Source: Saccharomonospora xinjiangensis XJ-54
GTDB taxonomy: Bacteria; Actinomycetota; Actinomycetes; Mycobacteriales; Pseudonocardiaceae
DNA length: 64,000 bases
Direction: 5' to 3'
Assembly (NCBI RefSeq): GCF_000258175.1
Contig: NZ_JH636049.1
Location: forward strand, 2,891,482 to 2,955,481
In this document: positions 28,001 through 36,288 of the stretch, one piece after another
Position numbering within the stretch: position 1 is the first letter of the stretch
Layout of the letters: each line of letters starts with the position of its first letter
Notes under the pieces: generated by a model
Seen by the model: only the letters and a program-made list of their open reading frames with translations
What the model was told of the DNA's origin: nothing
Database searches by the model: none
Made by a program: the position numbers and the translations under genes

Positions 28001-28356
28001 GCACCGGTGAAAGCGGTTGGCGCAGCGTGTCGGACTCCGGATGGCAGGCCGCTCACGCCCTGCTGGAGGAGCGGCACGACGAGGTCACGCCCGCCGGTCT
28101 GCCCAAGCGTGTGCCCAACGCATACTTGGTGCCGGGCTCGGTCTCGCCGAGCAAGGGGAACGCTTTCGCCGACACCACTGTCGGCGAACCGGGACGCAGT
28201 GCCGTCGCCAGATCGGCCGAGGCGGCGCGCAACCGAATGAAGAGCTTCCAGCGTGGCTACCAGAGCGGCCGCCACGCGCTCAAGGAGCCGTCGGCCCAGA
28301 GTGAGCAATTCGACGAGACGGGCAACGACACCCGTCACAACGGGGCGAAGGAGTAG
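25021..28356 (+). CDS. NIT-domain sensor histidine kinase, CvnA of the conservon (HK2)
   Basis: The 1111-residue first gene of a conservon. Order: basic disordered N terminus, helix about 80-100, extracytoplasmic NIT-type domain about 105-375, helix about 379-401, HAMP, dimerisation segment with DHLATRLRRN near 524, GHKL ATPase with ELLDNATYFSEP near 596 and GVGMSE, then a 400-residue Pro/Glu-rich tail. The tail contains VPTRRLPIYQSVLSRWF near 922 and RMKSFQRGYQSGRHA at the end, both shared with HK1. CvnA kinases work with the roadblock, DUF742 and GTPase proteins encoded next. The start could be the GTG at 25021 or 25030; neither has a strong ribosome site. Confidence 0.9.
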   Translation: MRKVTSARPGRRFGSGSDNDGGKAVPKTETADGDGLAPDKDSAQSREGQENPARQDAAEPTVGSEVTTSRWKLSNWPLRYKLAVVLIIPLLTALAFGSLRAVSELNDAAEYSDTVTQVEVAQQVTALVHELQKERTLQAVDMSSDWVDTKTVNDQTAKVNAEVTRLRDMLEERDLGDEDLQRTYERAIQRLNALDPLRDKINSTNIPDLTVQTIYNSILEPLVNLGRTVNLSVTDRELLRRGTTVQAITEAKEHTSRENATIQLAVGHHNFVADLLSRALSSQASAEAAVGNFSSNATLGEQQRYLDTVSGAAVDNRARLIATAYSSINSAGGLNISSRQLFTDGGDTVDMMRQMETELLGELRAHAETLAGQASQAAWVFFGLMTATLVATVALTLLVVRALTRPLRTLRSTALEIAYVRLPETVRRILADPNPMEASRDAVTPVPVHTREEIGEVARSFDVVHERAIRLAAEQALLRENVNGIFVNLSRRSQRLVERQLGVIDRLESDEQDPDQLASLFELDHLATRLRRNGESLLVLSGAGLTKTMSKPVPAADVIGAAVSEIEQYARVELGTIPEVSVHGRAVHDLVHLLAELLDNATYFSEPETKITVRAVVTRRTSLAIQITDRGVGMSEQQLAEANERLADPPDLDVSVTRRMGLYVVARLAKRHGIEVRLRENEDIEGGVIARVVVPSDLLTGSASSASMPSASSALPPAPPIAPRETMSETSLPSRQDTASQPSGVPPLPAPRKPSAKADRPPAPPPAPPAAPNPEPRPEPQAEHGTSSGSHVENGLRPLDQPISLDDLVGGTGKAAGPFMSPAPPEPARQPGAELPRPVAPKGSAGHEEPKVPKVPEEPEEPEEPQWPVESPDGDTRDGHVAEAYASEVSPNEETLYVPKDQHRGSGAPAAGRDGSALEDDVPTRRLPIYQSVLSRWFSEETPLEPEQATETADGEAWGAAPGQVSEPERQKQAGAEMNGDTEQETTGTTTESGTGESGWRSVSDSGWQAAHALLEERHDEVTPAGLPKRVPNAYLVPGSVSPSKGNAFADTTVGEPGRSAVARSAEAARNRMKSFQRGYQSGRHALKEPSAQSEQFDETGNDTRHNGAKE

Positions 28357-28359
28357 AAG

Positions 28360-28815
28360 TTGACACGCGCGGGTTCAGCGCATCCGGGCGCGCCGAAGAA
28401 GGGCAACTCCGGACAGCAAGGCAGCTTCGCTTGGCTCATCACCGACTTCGTGCACCGGGTTCCCGGTGCGGCCCACGCTGTCGTCGTCTCGGCGGACGGG
28501 CTGTTGTTGGCGGCTTCGCGTGGCCTGCCGAAGGACAGGGCCGACCAGCTCGCCGCCGTGGCGTCGGGCCTTACGAGTCTCGCGCGCGGCGCCGCGCAGG
28601 TGTTCGAGGGCGGCCCTGTGGCACAGACGGTCGTCGAGATGGCGAACGGTTTCCTGTTCCTCATGTCGGTGTCCGACGGCTCCTGCCTCGCGGTGCTCGG
28701 CGCGCCTGACAGCGACATCGGCCTCGTGGTCTACGAGATGACGTTGCTGGTGGATCGCGTCGGTCAGCAGATGACCCCGGAGCTGAGGGCTCAGTTGCAG
28801 GGCTCCCGCCGGTAG
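28360..28815 (+). CDS. Roadblock/LC7 domain protein, CvnB copy 1
   Basis: A 151-residue roadblock/LC7 protein. The core reads [31 protein letters not shown] and ends [21 protein letters not shown], as in CvnB and MglB-like regulators of small GTPases. The start is a TTG at 28360 with AAGGAG six bases upstream, four bases after the kinase stop. It probably dimerises and modulates the GTPase encoded two genes on. Confidence 0.92.
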   Translation: MTRAGSAHPGAPKKGNSGQQGSFAWLITDFVHRVPGAAHAVVVSADGLLLAASRGLPKDRADQLAAVASGLTSLARGAAQVFEGGPVAQTVVEMANGFLFLMSVSDGSCLAVLGAPDSDIGLVVYEMTLLVDRVGQQMTPELRAQLQGSRR

Positions 28816-28915
28816 CGGCCCGGCGAAGGTACGGGCGACGCACGCGCTTTCGCGACACGACGACGCAGTTCGGTGAGACAACGCAGTTCGGTGACAACAC
28901 ACTGAGGAGACCGCC

Positions 28916-29773
28916 GTGGATTCCGGGCACTCACGAGGTGATCGACGGCTCGACAGAGACCGTGCGGCTGGGGGTTGGCCGAGCGAGCCGGATGGCGCGG
29001 CGTTCGGCGGCCGTGACGGCCTCGGCGGCAGGGCGCGCCGTCCTTCGCGCCGGGTCGATGATCCCCTCGACACGGGGGAGTGGCTGCGTTCCGGCGGGCT
29101 CGACTCGCCGGGACCGGCGGACTTCGAGATCGCCGACTACGGCGGTTCCTCGCTGCTGTCCGGTCCCGGAGCCGAACTGTACGGAATGGGCGGGGGCGGG
29201 TTCTCCGACGCCGACAACGGCCATGGGTACGACTCGGGGTATGACTCCGCGTACGGCGGCCGTGGCGGTCACGACCGCTACGACGCCCACGAGCGCTCCG
29301 GCGCTCACAGCTACGACACCTACGACGGCTACGACAGCGGCGGGTACGATCCAGGCCCGATGTCCGGCGAGCTGCCGCCATCTCCGGTTCCTCGTCATCA
29401 CAGGGACGTCGAGCACGAGGAGGTGCAGGAGTCCTCGGGCCTCGTCCGCCCGTACTTCCGTACGCGCGGCAGGACGAAGCCGGATTACGACCTGGCAATC
29501 GAGGCTCTGATCTCGACAAGTGAGCGGGGTAGGCGGTTGGAGAAGGTGCGCGTGCCGGAACACCGCACCATCTGCGGGCTGTGCCTCGACACGAGGTCGG
29601 TCGCCGAGGTGGCAGCGCTGCTGAAGATGCCGCTCGGTGTCGTGCGAATCCTCGTTGGTGACGTTGCCGGTCTCGGCCTAGTGCTTGTGCACTCCGCGTC
29701 CTCCTCCATGGTGGGAGACCGGCCCAGTATCGAGTTCATGGAAAGGGTTCTCAGTGGGCTTCGGAGAATTTGA
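28916..29773 (+). CDS. DUF742 protein, CvnC copy 1, with long low-complexity N terminus
   Basis: A 285-residue protein. Only the last 115 residues are the DUF742 domain (SGLVRPYFRTRGRTKP to the C terminus), with its winged-helix-like part CLDTRSVAEVAALLKMPLGVVRILVGDVAGLG. The N-terminal 165 residues are disordered and rich in Gly, Asp, Tyr and Ser with YDSGYDSAYGG-like repeats. The GTG start at 28916 follows GAGGAGA. The gene overlaps the GTPase start by 20 bases. Confidence 0.9.
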   Translation: MDSGHSRGDRRLDRDRAAGGWPSEPDGAAFGGRDGLGGRARRPSRRVDDPLDTGEWLRSGGLDSPGPADFEIADYGGSSLLSGPGAELYGMGGGGFSDADNGHGYDSGYDSAYGGRGGHDRYDAHERSGAHSYDTYDGYDSGGYDPGPMSGELPPSPVPRHHRDVEHEEVQESSGLVRPYFRTRGRTKPDYDLAIEALISTSERGRRLEKVRVPEHRTICGLCLDTRSVAEVAALLKMPLGVVRILVGDVAGLGLVLVHSASSSMVGDRPSIEFMERVLSGLRRI

Positions 29774-30362
29774 CACCTCCGCTACCGCGCCGACGACGTC
29801 AGGCCCGACCCAGTCGGCCAAGATCGTGGTCGCCGGTGGTTTCGGTGTCGGGAAGACGACGCTCGTCGGAGCTGTGTCGGAGATCGACCCTCTGACCACC
29901 GAAGCATCCATGACCGAAGCGAGCGTCTCGGTGGATGATCTTTCGCAGACGCCGAACAAGATGACCACCACGGTCGCGATGGACTTCGGCAGGATCACGC
30001 TGGACTCCGACCTGGTGCTCTACATCTTCGGCACGCCGGGGCAGCACCGCTTCTGGTTCATGTGGGACGACCTGGCGTACGGCGCCATCGGTGCGGTGGT
30101 GCTCGTCGATACCAGGAGGCTCGCCGACGCCTTCCCCTCGATCGACTTCTTCGAGAATCGGAAGCTGCCCTACGTCGTGGCGATCAACTGCTTCGACCGG
30201 CTGCTGCATCACCAGATCGAAGATGTCCGGCACGCGTTGACCATTTCGCCATCGGTGCCGATCATGGCTTGTGACGCCAGGGATCGCGAGTCGGCCAAGC
30301 AGGTGCTCATTTCCATCGTGCAGCACGCCATCGCTCACGACACGGCACTTCGTGCGGGGTGA
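29754..30362 (+). CDS. Small GTP-binding protein, CvnD
   Basis: A 202-residue Ras-like GTPase of the conservon family. The P-loop is GGFGVGKTTL, switch II is GTPGQHRF, and the base-recognition motifs are NCFD (in place of NKxD) and ACDAR. The GTG at 29754, preceded by GGAAAGGG, lies inside the end of the DUF742 gene, so the two are coupled. It probably cycles between the membrane kinase complex and its partners. Confidence 0.92.
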   Translation: MGFGEFDTSATAPTTSGPTQSAKIVVAGGFGVGKTTLVGAVSEIDPLTTEASMTEASVSVDDLSQTPNKMTTTVAMDFGRITLDSDLVLYIFGTPGQHRFWFMWDDLAYGAIGAVVLVDTRRLADAFPSIDFFENRKLPYVVAINCFDRLLHHQIEDVRHALTISPSVPIMACDARDRESAKQVLISIVQHAIAHDTALRAG

Positions 30363-30474
30363 TCGGCTGGGCCACCGGCGTGATTGAGCCTGGCGGTCGG
30401 GGGAAACGGGCTCGGCAGGATTGACCTGGCTAATAGTCTTGCCGCTACAGCGGGCGGGAGGCTAGGGAGGGACA

Positions 30475-30894
30475 GTGACCGCATCAGCCCAGCAGGGCAG
30501 CTTCGGCTGGCTCATCACCGATTTCGTGCGCAGGGTACCGGGGGCGGCGCACGCCGTGGTGGTGTCCGCCGACGGGCTACTGCTCGCGAACTCGCAGGGC
30601 TTGCCCATCGAGCGTGCCGAGCAGTTGTCCGCGGTGGCGTCCGGCCTTGTGTCACTGACACACGGGGCCGCGCGGTGTTTCGACGGCGGCACCGTGAACC
30701 AGACCGTTGTCGAGATGGAGAACGGATACCTGTTCCTCATGTCGATCGGTGACGGGTCCTGTCTTGCCGTGCTCGCCTCGCCCGGCGCTGACATCGGCAC
30801 GGTGGCGTACGAGATGACGTTGCTCGTCGATCGCGTCGGCCAGCAGCTCACCCCCGAGCCGAGGGCGAAGCTCCAGGGCGGCACGCGTGGCTGA
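30475..30894 (+). CDS. Roadblock/LC7 domain protein, CvnB copy 2
   Basis: A 139-residue paralogue of the protein at 28360. The core [31 protein letters not shown] is nearly identical, as is the end [21 protein letters not shown]. The GTG at 30475 follows GGGAGGGACA. A 112-bp gap before it may hold a separate promoter. It overlaps the second DUF742 gene by eight bases. Confidence 0.92.
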   Translation: MTASAQQGSFGWLITDFVRRVPGAAHAVVVSADGLLLANSQGLPIERAEQLSAVASGLVSLTHGAARCFDGGTVNQTVVEMENGYLFLMSIGDGSCLAVLASPGADIGTVAYEMTLLVDRVGQQLTPEPRAKLQGGTRG

Positions 30895-31477
30895 CGGCGT
30901 GGACGAGTGGGAGGCACTGAACAGACCCACCGACAGGGAAGGTTTCGACCACCCCAGCAGGTTCGACCTGAACAGCGTCTCCGGCATCACACAACTGGCG
31001 AAGCGCGTGCGCCAGCAGTCGGGACAGGCGGCGGGACCGAGCGGTTTCCCCCGCGGTGCTCCCGCCCCGTACCCGGAGGGCAGGCGCGGCGGCGTTCCCT
31101 CGCAGCCGAGGACGGCGCAGGCGCCACCGCACTTCACGCATCGTTCGCTCGTGCGGCCGTACGCGCGAACCGGGGGCAGGACGAGGCCCGCGAAGGAACT
31201 CGCGCTGGAGGCGCTGGTCGTGACCACCGACCGTGGCAGGCGCTACGAGGGTGTCGTCTCGCCGGAGCAGCGGTTCATCTGCGACCTGTGTGTCGATGTG
31301 CATTCGGTCGCCGAGATCGCGGCCTTCGCGAGGCTGCCGCTGGGCGTGGTGAAGGTGCTGGTGGACGACCTCGCGCACGCGAGGGCCGTGGACATCCAGC
31401 GGCCCGGTTTCGTCCTCGCCGACCGCGATTCCCACGACTTCATGGAGCGAATCCTGAACGGTCTCCGCTCCCTGTAA
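30887..31477 (+). CDS. DUF742 protein, CvnC copy 2
   Basis: A 196-residue paralogue of the CvnC at 28916. Its domain starts at [17 protein letters not shown] and includes [31 protein letters not shown]. The N-terminal 80 residues are disordered but lack the Tyr/Gly repeats of copy 1. No second GTPase follows, so the duplicated B'-C' pair probably shares the single CvnD. The 21-bp repeat cluster begins 11 bp after its stop. Confidence 0.9.
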   Translation: MADGVDEWEALNRPTDREGFDHPSRFDLNSVSGITQLAKRVRQQSGQAAGPSGFPRGAPAPYPEGRRGGVPSQPRTAQAPPHFTHRSLVRPYARTGGRTRPAKELALEALVVTTDRGRRYEGVVSPEQRFICDLCVDVHSVAEIAAFARLPLGVVKVLVDDLAHARAVDIQRPGFVLADRDSHDFMERILNGLRSL

Positions 31478-31488
31478 TCGCCGTACGC

Positions 31489-31593
31489 GTGTCCGCACTT
31501 GGTGCACGCGTGTCCGCACCTCCTGCACGCGTGTCCGCACTTGGTGCACGCGTGTCCGCACCTCCTGCACGCGTGTCCGCACTTGGTGCTCTA
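31489..31593 (+). repeat. 21-bp intergenic repeat cluster 5 (5 units)
   Basis: Five units at 31489, 31510, 31531, 31552 and 31573. They alternate between two forms, GTGTCCGCACTTGGTGCACG and GTGTCCGCACCTCCTGCACG. The fifth ends in CTA, which is the stop codon of the VapC-like gene on the other strand. The array fills the whole gap between convergent genes. The junctions form the palindrome CACGCGTG. Confidence 0.96.
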
Positions 31594-32001
31594 GTCGGCT
31601 GCGTAGCTCTCGATCGAAGTCCTCGCCAGTCTCCGCAAACCTTCTGCGAGCCGGCGTTCGGAGGTGATCAACGGAACTTCCCTTGTTTCGGCGAGCGCGA
31701 GGTAGGCCGCGTCATAGGCTGATGCGTTGTGGCGCAATTCCCACACTCGGTCGGCCATCGAATCTGTCAACGAATACCGTTCGAGCCGTAAATCGTGCAG
31801 GGTGAGCCGACAGACTCCAGCGAAGTCGGCCCCGATCATGCCCCGGGAAACCATCTTGCGCAGCACGTTGAGTACTTCGTAATCAATCAATTCCGGTGCC
31901 ATCATCCATTCAGCGTTCTGGACCCGTTTTGCCAAGGCGGGAATGGATTCCGGAGCTGCGGTGAGGATGTCCACCAGCGCAGATGCATCAATGACCAGCA
32001 T
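31591..32001 (-). CDS. PIN-domain toxin of a VapBC-type system
   Basis: A 136-residue PIN-domain ribonuclease. Acidic metal-site residues appear in MLVIDASALVD (Asp5), in APELIDYEVLN (Glu near 41), and in SAYDAAYLALAE (Asp near 96). VapC toxins cleave tRNA or rRNA. The gene follows its antitoxin with a two-base gap. Its stop codon lies inside the last 21-bp repeat unit. Confidence 0.9.
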   Translation of the reverse strand: MLVIDASALVDILTAAPESIPALAKRVQNAEWMMAPELIDYEVLNVLRKMVSRGMIGADFAGVCRLTLHDLRLERYSLTDSMADRVWELRHNASAYDAAYLALAETREVPLITSERRLAEGLRRLARTSIESYAAD

Positions 32002-32003
32002 GT

Positions 32004-32240
32004 TCAGCGATCCCGGTCTTCAGATAGAAGTTCGGCCGCTGTGCCGGGTGCGATCCGCTCGTAAGCGCTGGTCCTGCGCCAGTGGTCGTCGAGGGTATCC
32101 CGAATTACGGGCTTCCCTTCGAGCTGGGAGATGCGGCGCAGTAGATACTGCGAAATGGTCATCCCGTGTTCCCGTGCGTGTCGTGCGACAGCTGCGTGGA
32201 GTTCCGGTGGAACGTTGCGGATTTGAAGTGTGTCACCCAT
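32004..32240 (-). CDS. FitA/VapB-like ribbon-helix-helix antitoxin
   Basis: A 78-residue antitoxin. It begins MGDTLQIRNVPPELHAAVARHAREHGMTISQYLLRR, the FitA-type ribbon-helix-helix DNA-binding domain, then an acidic C-terminal tail that should wrap the toxin. I chose the ATG at 32240; the frame upstream is an unrelated shadow. It probably represses its own operon. Confidence 0.9.
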   Translation of the reverse strand: MGDTLQIRNVPPELHAAVARHAREHGMTISQYLLRRISQLEGKPVIRDTLDDHWRRTSAYERIAPGTAAELLSEDRDR

Positions 32241-32272
32241 GGAATAGACTCTAGCATGCACAACGCATGCGG

Positions 32273-34522
32273 TCAGTCCTCGACGAGCGCGGCCGAGGTG
32301 ATCCGGTGCAACGGGTAGCGCTCGCCCGTGGACGTCTCCAGCAGTCCCGCGCCCACGCGCACGGGTGTCAGGACGCGCTGGGTGGCGGTGCCGTGGGAGT
32401 CCACGAAGCCGATCCACACCTCGCGTTGCTCGTTCGCCGCCCGCGACAGCAACGCCATGGTCGCCGAGGTGTCGGCCCCACCGCCCGCAGGTAGCCGCAC
32501 CACCGAACCCTTGCGACTGCGTGCCGCCCTGTCGCCTGCCCTCACGTGTGTCACGACGGCAGCGAGCTGGGCATCCGAGATGGGGCCGACCCTGGTCGGC
32601 TCCGCCTGCCTCGACGTGCGGCCACGGGCCGGGATGCGCCTGCCGCTCGGGCGGAGGTCGAGTATGCGCCCGTCCGGCCCCTTGGCTGCCGGGGTGAACC
32701 CGGCGGCACGCAGCACGTCGAGCACCTCGGCCAGCGGGTAGGGGCTGACCACGACTGTGGGCGCGATGCGGCGCAATTCCAGTTCGGAGGCCGCCTGAGT
32801 GCGCAGCACCTCGGCGAGCAGCACCTCGTCGTCACACCGCAGAAACGACGCCGCGACCCCACCGCGCAGGCGGCCGTGCCTGCGCGCGACGTCGTCGATG
32901 AGATACGACAGCGACTGCGGGACCGGCGTGCGCGACCGGGTGCGGAACAGTTCGTGCAACTCGTCGGCGGTGCGCCCGCTGTCGAGGGCCCGCCGCACCG
33001 AGGTCTCGCTGACGCGGTACATCGTGGCGTGTCCTGCCGACTCGATGTCGGCGACGGCCTCGATCCGGGCGGCGAGGTCCGGTTCGAGCGGCCCCGGGGC
33101 GACGACGGTGAGGTCGGCCTGCACGAGGATGTGGTCCACCGGCCGGGGCAGCGCCTCGGCCATGGCGGCTGCCGCGCCGTGCGCCTCGCCGTCGAGAAGC
33201 GATCCCCCTGCGGTGCTCAGCGCGCCCAGCGCCACGATGCCGAGCGCGTTCGACTCGGTCAGCACGTCGCGTACGGCCGCGTCCCGCGTGCGCCCGCCCT
33301 TGCGCGGGGCCCGCCACGTCAGCAGCGCGACGAGGTCGTCGGCAGTGACACCGGCGCCGTGTGGCAATTCGGCGAGGGTGCTGAGAGCACGGCGGCGGAT
33401 CGTGGGCGCGAGAGGTCTGCGCAACTCCTCCGACAGCGGCACGACGACCTTGTCCCGCGCGTCCCTGCCACCGGCGAGCCCGGGCATCCGGGGGAGGTCC
33501 AGCCATGCCTGCGCGAGCGTCAGCCAGCGCCCGGAGGGAGGCATCGCCAGCCACGAGTCGGTCAACGTCGTAGGCACCCACTCCGGCGAGGTGTTCTCGT
33601 CGGCCGCGGCGAGGCCCGCTCCGACGACGAGTTCGACCAGCAGCGTGGCCCTTCGCTCGTCGATGTCGAGGCCGCGGGCGAGTCGCCGAAGCTCCCTGAC
33701 CCCGAGGCCGCCGGATTTCAGCACGGGAGGCGGTTGCTCGGACCACGACCGCAACAGTGCCTCGGCGTGCCGGAGCAACTCCATCGCCTCCCCAGCCGCT
33801 GCGGCGTCCACATCGGACTGCTCATGCCGGTTGAGCGGCAGTTCGGGCTCGTTCAGCGCACCCGCTCCGAACACGACGCCCCCGCGCAGCGCGATCCCCA
33901 CCTCGCGGGGGAGTTCCACGGTCTGCTCGTCACGCCGCACCAGCAGGCCCCTGGCCAGCAGTTTCTGCACCGGCGTCGTGGCGGAGGCCAGCGGCAGGTC
34001 GGTCGCGGCATCCCGGGTTCGCCCGACCGGAGGGCCGGAGGACAGCGTCGCCAGCAGGGCCCGCTCGTCCTCACCCACCTCGGCGAGCCGATCTGCCACC
34101 GCGTCCGCCCCGAGTTCGGCGAGTCCGGGCGAGGAGGCGCCGAGCCCTGCGGGGAAGGGGCCGAACACCTCACGCGCGGCAGGAGCGACGGTGACGGCGT
34201 CGTCCGGTCCCCATGCGAGTGCCAGCGAGCGCAGCCGTCCGAGCGAGTGCGGGGGAACATCGGTGAGCAGCTCGCGGAGGCGGCCGATCGCCACCGGGGT
34301 GTCGTCGGCCCCTGCCACCAGCAGCGTTTCGATCACGGCGAGCGTGGCGCTGTCGAGGTTCTCGCAGGCCCTCGCGACCGATCCCGCCGTGCTGGCACGG
34401 GTGGCGAGAACGTCGGAGTTCGCGGGAGGTGGAGTGGCGAGATCACGCCGCGCGCGCAGGAGATCGGCGAGGTCGTCGTCGGGCAGTGAACGCAGCCAGT
34501 CCGCGAGCGAGAGGGCGGCCAT
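32273..34522 (-). CDS. Helicase-associated XPB/Ssl2 N-terminal-like domain protein (Rv0862c-like)
   Basis: A 749-residue protein with no helicase motifs. The C-terminal 250 residues (HILVQADLTVVAPGPL onwards) match the XPB/Ssl2 N-terminal-like domain, and the end reads VWIGFVDSHGTATQRVLTPVRVGAGLLE, a WYL-like nucleic-acid-linked strand set. In M. tuberculosis the equivalent, Rv0862c, is next to XPB (Rv0861c). Here about 15 kb of other genes separate them. The ATG at 34522 (MAALSLADWL) is preferred to the one four codons upstream. A role with the helicase is inferred. Confidence 0.85.
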   Translation of the reverse strand: MAALSLADWLRSLPDDDLADLLRARRDLATPPPANSDVLATRASTAGSVARACENLDSATLAVIETLLVAGADDTPVAIGRLRELLTDVPPHSLGRLRSLALAWGPDDAVTVAPAAREVFGPFPAGLGASSPGLAELGADAVADRLAEVGEDERALLATLSSGPPVGRTRDAATDLPLASATTPVQKLLARGLLVRRDEQTVELPREVGIALRGGVVFGAGALNEPELPLNRHEQSDVDAAAAGEAMELLRHAEALLRSWSEQPPPVLKSGGLGVRELRRLARGLDIDERRATLLVELVVGAGLAAADENTSPEWVPTTLTDSWLAMPPSGRWLTLAQAWLDLPRMPGLAGGRDARDKVVVPLSEELRRPLAPTIRRRALSTLAELPHGAGVTADDLVALLTWRAPRKGGRTRDAAVRDVLTESNALGIVALGALSTAGGSLLDGEAHGAAAAMAEALPRPVDHILVQADLTVVAPGPLEPDLAARIEAVADIESAGHATMYRVSETSVRRALDSGRTADELHELFRTRSRTPVPQSLSYLIDDVARRHGRLRGGVAASFLRCDDEVLLAEVLRTQAASELELRRIAPTVVVSPYPLAEVLDVLRAAGFTPAAKGPDGRILDLRPSGRRIPARGRTSRQAEPTRVGPISDAQLAAVVTHVRAGDRAARSRKGSVVRLPAGGGADTSATMALLSRAANEQREVWIGFVDSHGTATQRVLTPVRVGAGLLETSTGERYPLHRITSAALVED

Positions 34523-34598
34523 CGTCACCACCATATCCCTCGGCGTGCCACATCGGGCACACTATGGTCAGTCGTTGGTCGAACGTATGGAGGACGAC

Positions 34599-34781
34599 GT
34601 GGGCAAGCCCGACAACCGTAAGCAGCACCGGATCGACCCGGAGTGGCCGGACGTCGAGCACCCGGTCAGCGAGCTCGCGGCCGACCGGCAGGGCGCGCTC
34701 TCTCCCTTCGGCGAGCTGACTTTCCCTCTCGACTCCGTGCCCTACGTGCATCCCGAGACCGAGATCAACAAGTCGGCGTGA
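34599..34781 (+). CDS. Small conserved actinobacterial protein (Rv0863-like)
   Basis: A 60-residue soluble protein of unknown function, beginning GKPDNRKQHRIDPEWP and ending SVPYVHPETEINKSA. The GTG at 34599 has GGAGG five bases upstream, which decides the start. It sits between the helicase-associated gene and malic enzyme, the same place as Rv0863 in M. tuberculosis. The conserved SPFGELTFPLDSVPY stretch is probably its core. Confidence 0.75.
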   Translation: MGKPDNRKQHRIDPEWPDVEHPVSELAADRQGALSPFGELTFPLDSVPYVHPETEINKSA

Positions 34782-34887
34782 CGTTACCGGCGAGTCAACC
34801 ATCCGCTCGGCTGTGAACCCGCCCATGCCGATAGGCTTTTCCCCCGAATCCAGCGCCAGCCTGAGCAATTGATGCGGGGGTAAGCCC

Positions 34888-36288
34888 ATGCCCGTTCCCG
34901 GTCCCGGTTACTCGATCACCGTGCGACTGGAGGCCCCGCCGTCGGCGAGTGCGGCAGGCGACCTCACCACGGCCGTGGGAAGGGTGGGTGGTGTCCTGAC
35001 GGCGTTCGACATCGTCGAGTCGCACGCGGACGCCATCGTCGTCGATATCACGGCGAACGTGTTGTCGGCCGATCACGCCGACGACATCACCACAGCACTC
35101 GACTCGCTGCCCGGCGTGCACGTGCGGAAGGTGTCCGATCGGACGTTCCTCATGCACCTCGGCGGCAAGCTGGAAGTGAGCCCCAAGGTCGCTCTCCGTA
35201 ACCGTGACGACCTCTCGCGCGCCTACACGCCGGGTGTCGCCCGCGTGTGCCAGGCCATCGCGGCCAACCCCGACGACGCCCGAAGGCTGACCATCAAGCG
35301 CAACACGGTCGCCGTGGTCACCGACGGTTCGGCCGTGCTCGGTCTCGGCAACATCGGTCCTGCCGCCGCGCTTCCCGTGATGGAAGGCAAAGCGGCGTTG
35401 TTCAAGAAGTTCGCCGATGTGGACGCCTGGCCGGTGTGCCTGGACACCCAGGACACCGAGGAGATCATCAGGACGGTCAAGGCCCTCGCTCCGGTGTACG
35501 CGGGCATCAACCTGGAGGACATCGCCGCGCCTCGGTGTTTCGAGATCGAGCGCCGACTGAGGGAGCAGCTCGACATCCCCGTCTTCCACGACGACCAGCA
35601 CGGCACCGCCATCGTCGTGGTGGCCGCGCTGCGCAACGCGTTGCGGGTGGTGAACAAGCCCATCGAGAAGTGCCGGATCGTGGTCAGCGGTGTCGGCGCC
35701 GCGGGGTCGGCCATCATCCGCTTGCTGCTGCGCAAGGCTCCCGCCGACATCGTCGCGGTGGACATCGACGGCATCGTCCACCGCGAACGCCCCGGCCTCG
35801 ACGAGAACCTGCGCTTGATCGCGGAGCGCACGAACGCGCAGCAGCAGACCGGCACACTGCACGACGCCCTGGTGGGGGCCGATGTGTTCATCGGTGTGTC
35901 CGCACCGAATCTGTTCGGGGCCGAACAGGTGGCCACGATGGCCGACGAGGCGATCGTGTTCGCGCTGGCCAACCCCGACCCGGAGATCGACCCACTTGAA
36001 GCGCAGCGGCACGCCGCCGTCGTCGCCACGGGGCGCAGCGACTACCCGAACCAGATCAACAATGTGCTGGCGTTCCCCGGTGTCTTCCGTGGCCTGCTCG
36101 ACGCTCAGGCACACAAGATCGACGACGACATGTTGCTCGCCGCGGCCAATGCCATCGCCGACGTCGTTGACGACCGCTTGAACGCCTCCTACATCGTGCC
36201 CAGCGTGTTCGACACGGCCGTGGCGCCTGCCGTCGCCGAGGCCGTCAAGGCCGCTGCCCGGGGGGACGAAGTAGTCTCGACGTCGTGA
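34888..36288 (+). CDS. NAD(P)-dependent malic enzyme with N-terminal ACT domain
   Basis: A 466-residue enzyme that oxidatively decarboxylates malate to pyruvate. The first 80 residues resemble an ACT regulatory domain ([19 protein letters not shown] and [14 protein letters not shown]). Then come [28 protein letters not shown] with the catalytic Lys, the metal motif [23 protein letters not shown], and the Rossmann [11 protein letters not shown]. The ACT domain suggests allosteric control. Its stop overlaps the moaC start (GTGA). Confidence 0.93.
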   Translation: MPVPGPGYSITVRLEAPPSASAAGDLTTAVGRVGGVLTAFDIVESHADAIVVDITANVLSADHADDITTALDSLPGVHVRKVSDRTFLMHLGGKLEVSPKVALRNRDDLSRAYTPGVARVCQAIAANPDDARRLTIKRNTVAVVTDGSAVLGLGNIGPAAALPVMEGKAALFKKFADVDAWPVCLDTQDTEEIIRTVKALAPVYAGINLEDIAAPRCFEIERRLREQLDIPVFHDDQHGTAIVVVAALRNALRVVNKPIEKCRIVVSGVGAAGSAIIRLLLRKAPADIVAVDIDGIVHRERPGLDENLRLIAERTNAQQQTGTLHDALVGADVFIGVSAPNLFGAEQVATMADEAIVFALANPDPEIDPLEAQRHAAVVATGRSDYPNQINNVLAFPGVFRGLLDAQAHKIDDDMLLAAANAIADVVDDRLNASYIVPSVFDTAVAPAVAEAVKAAARGDEVVSTS

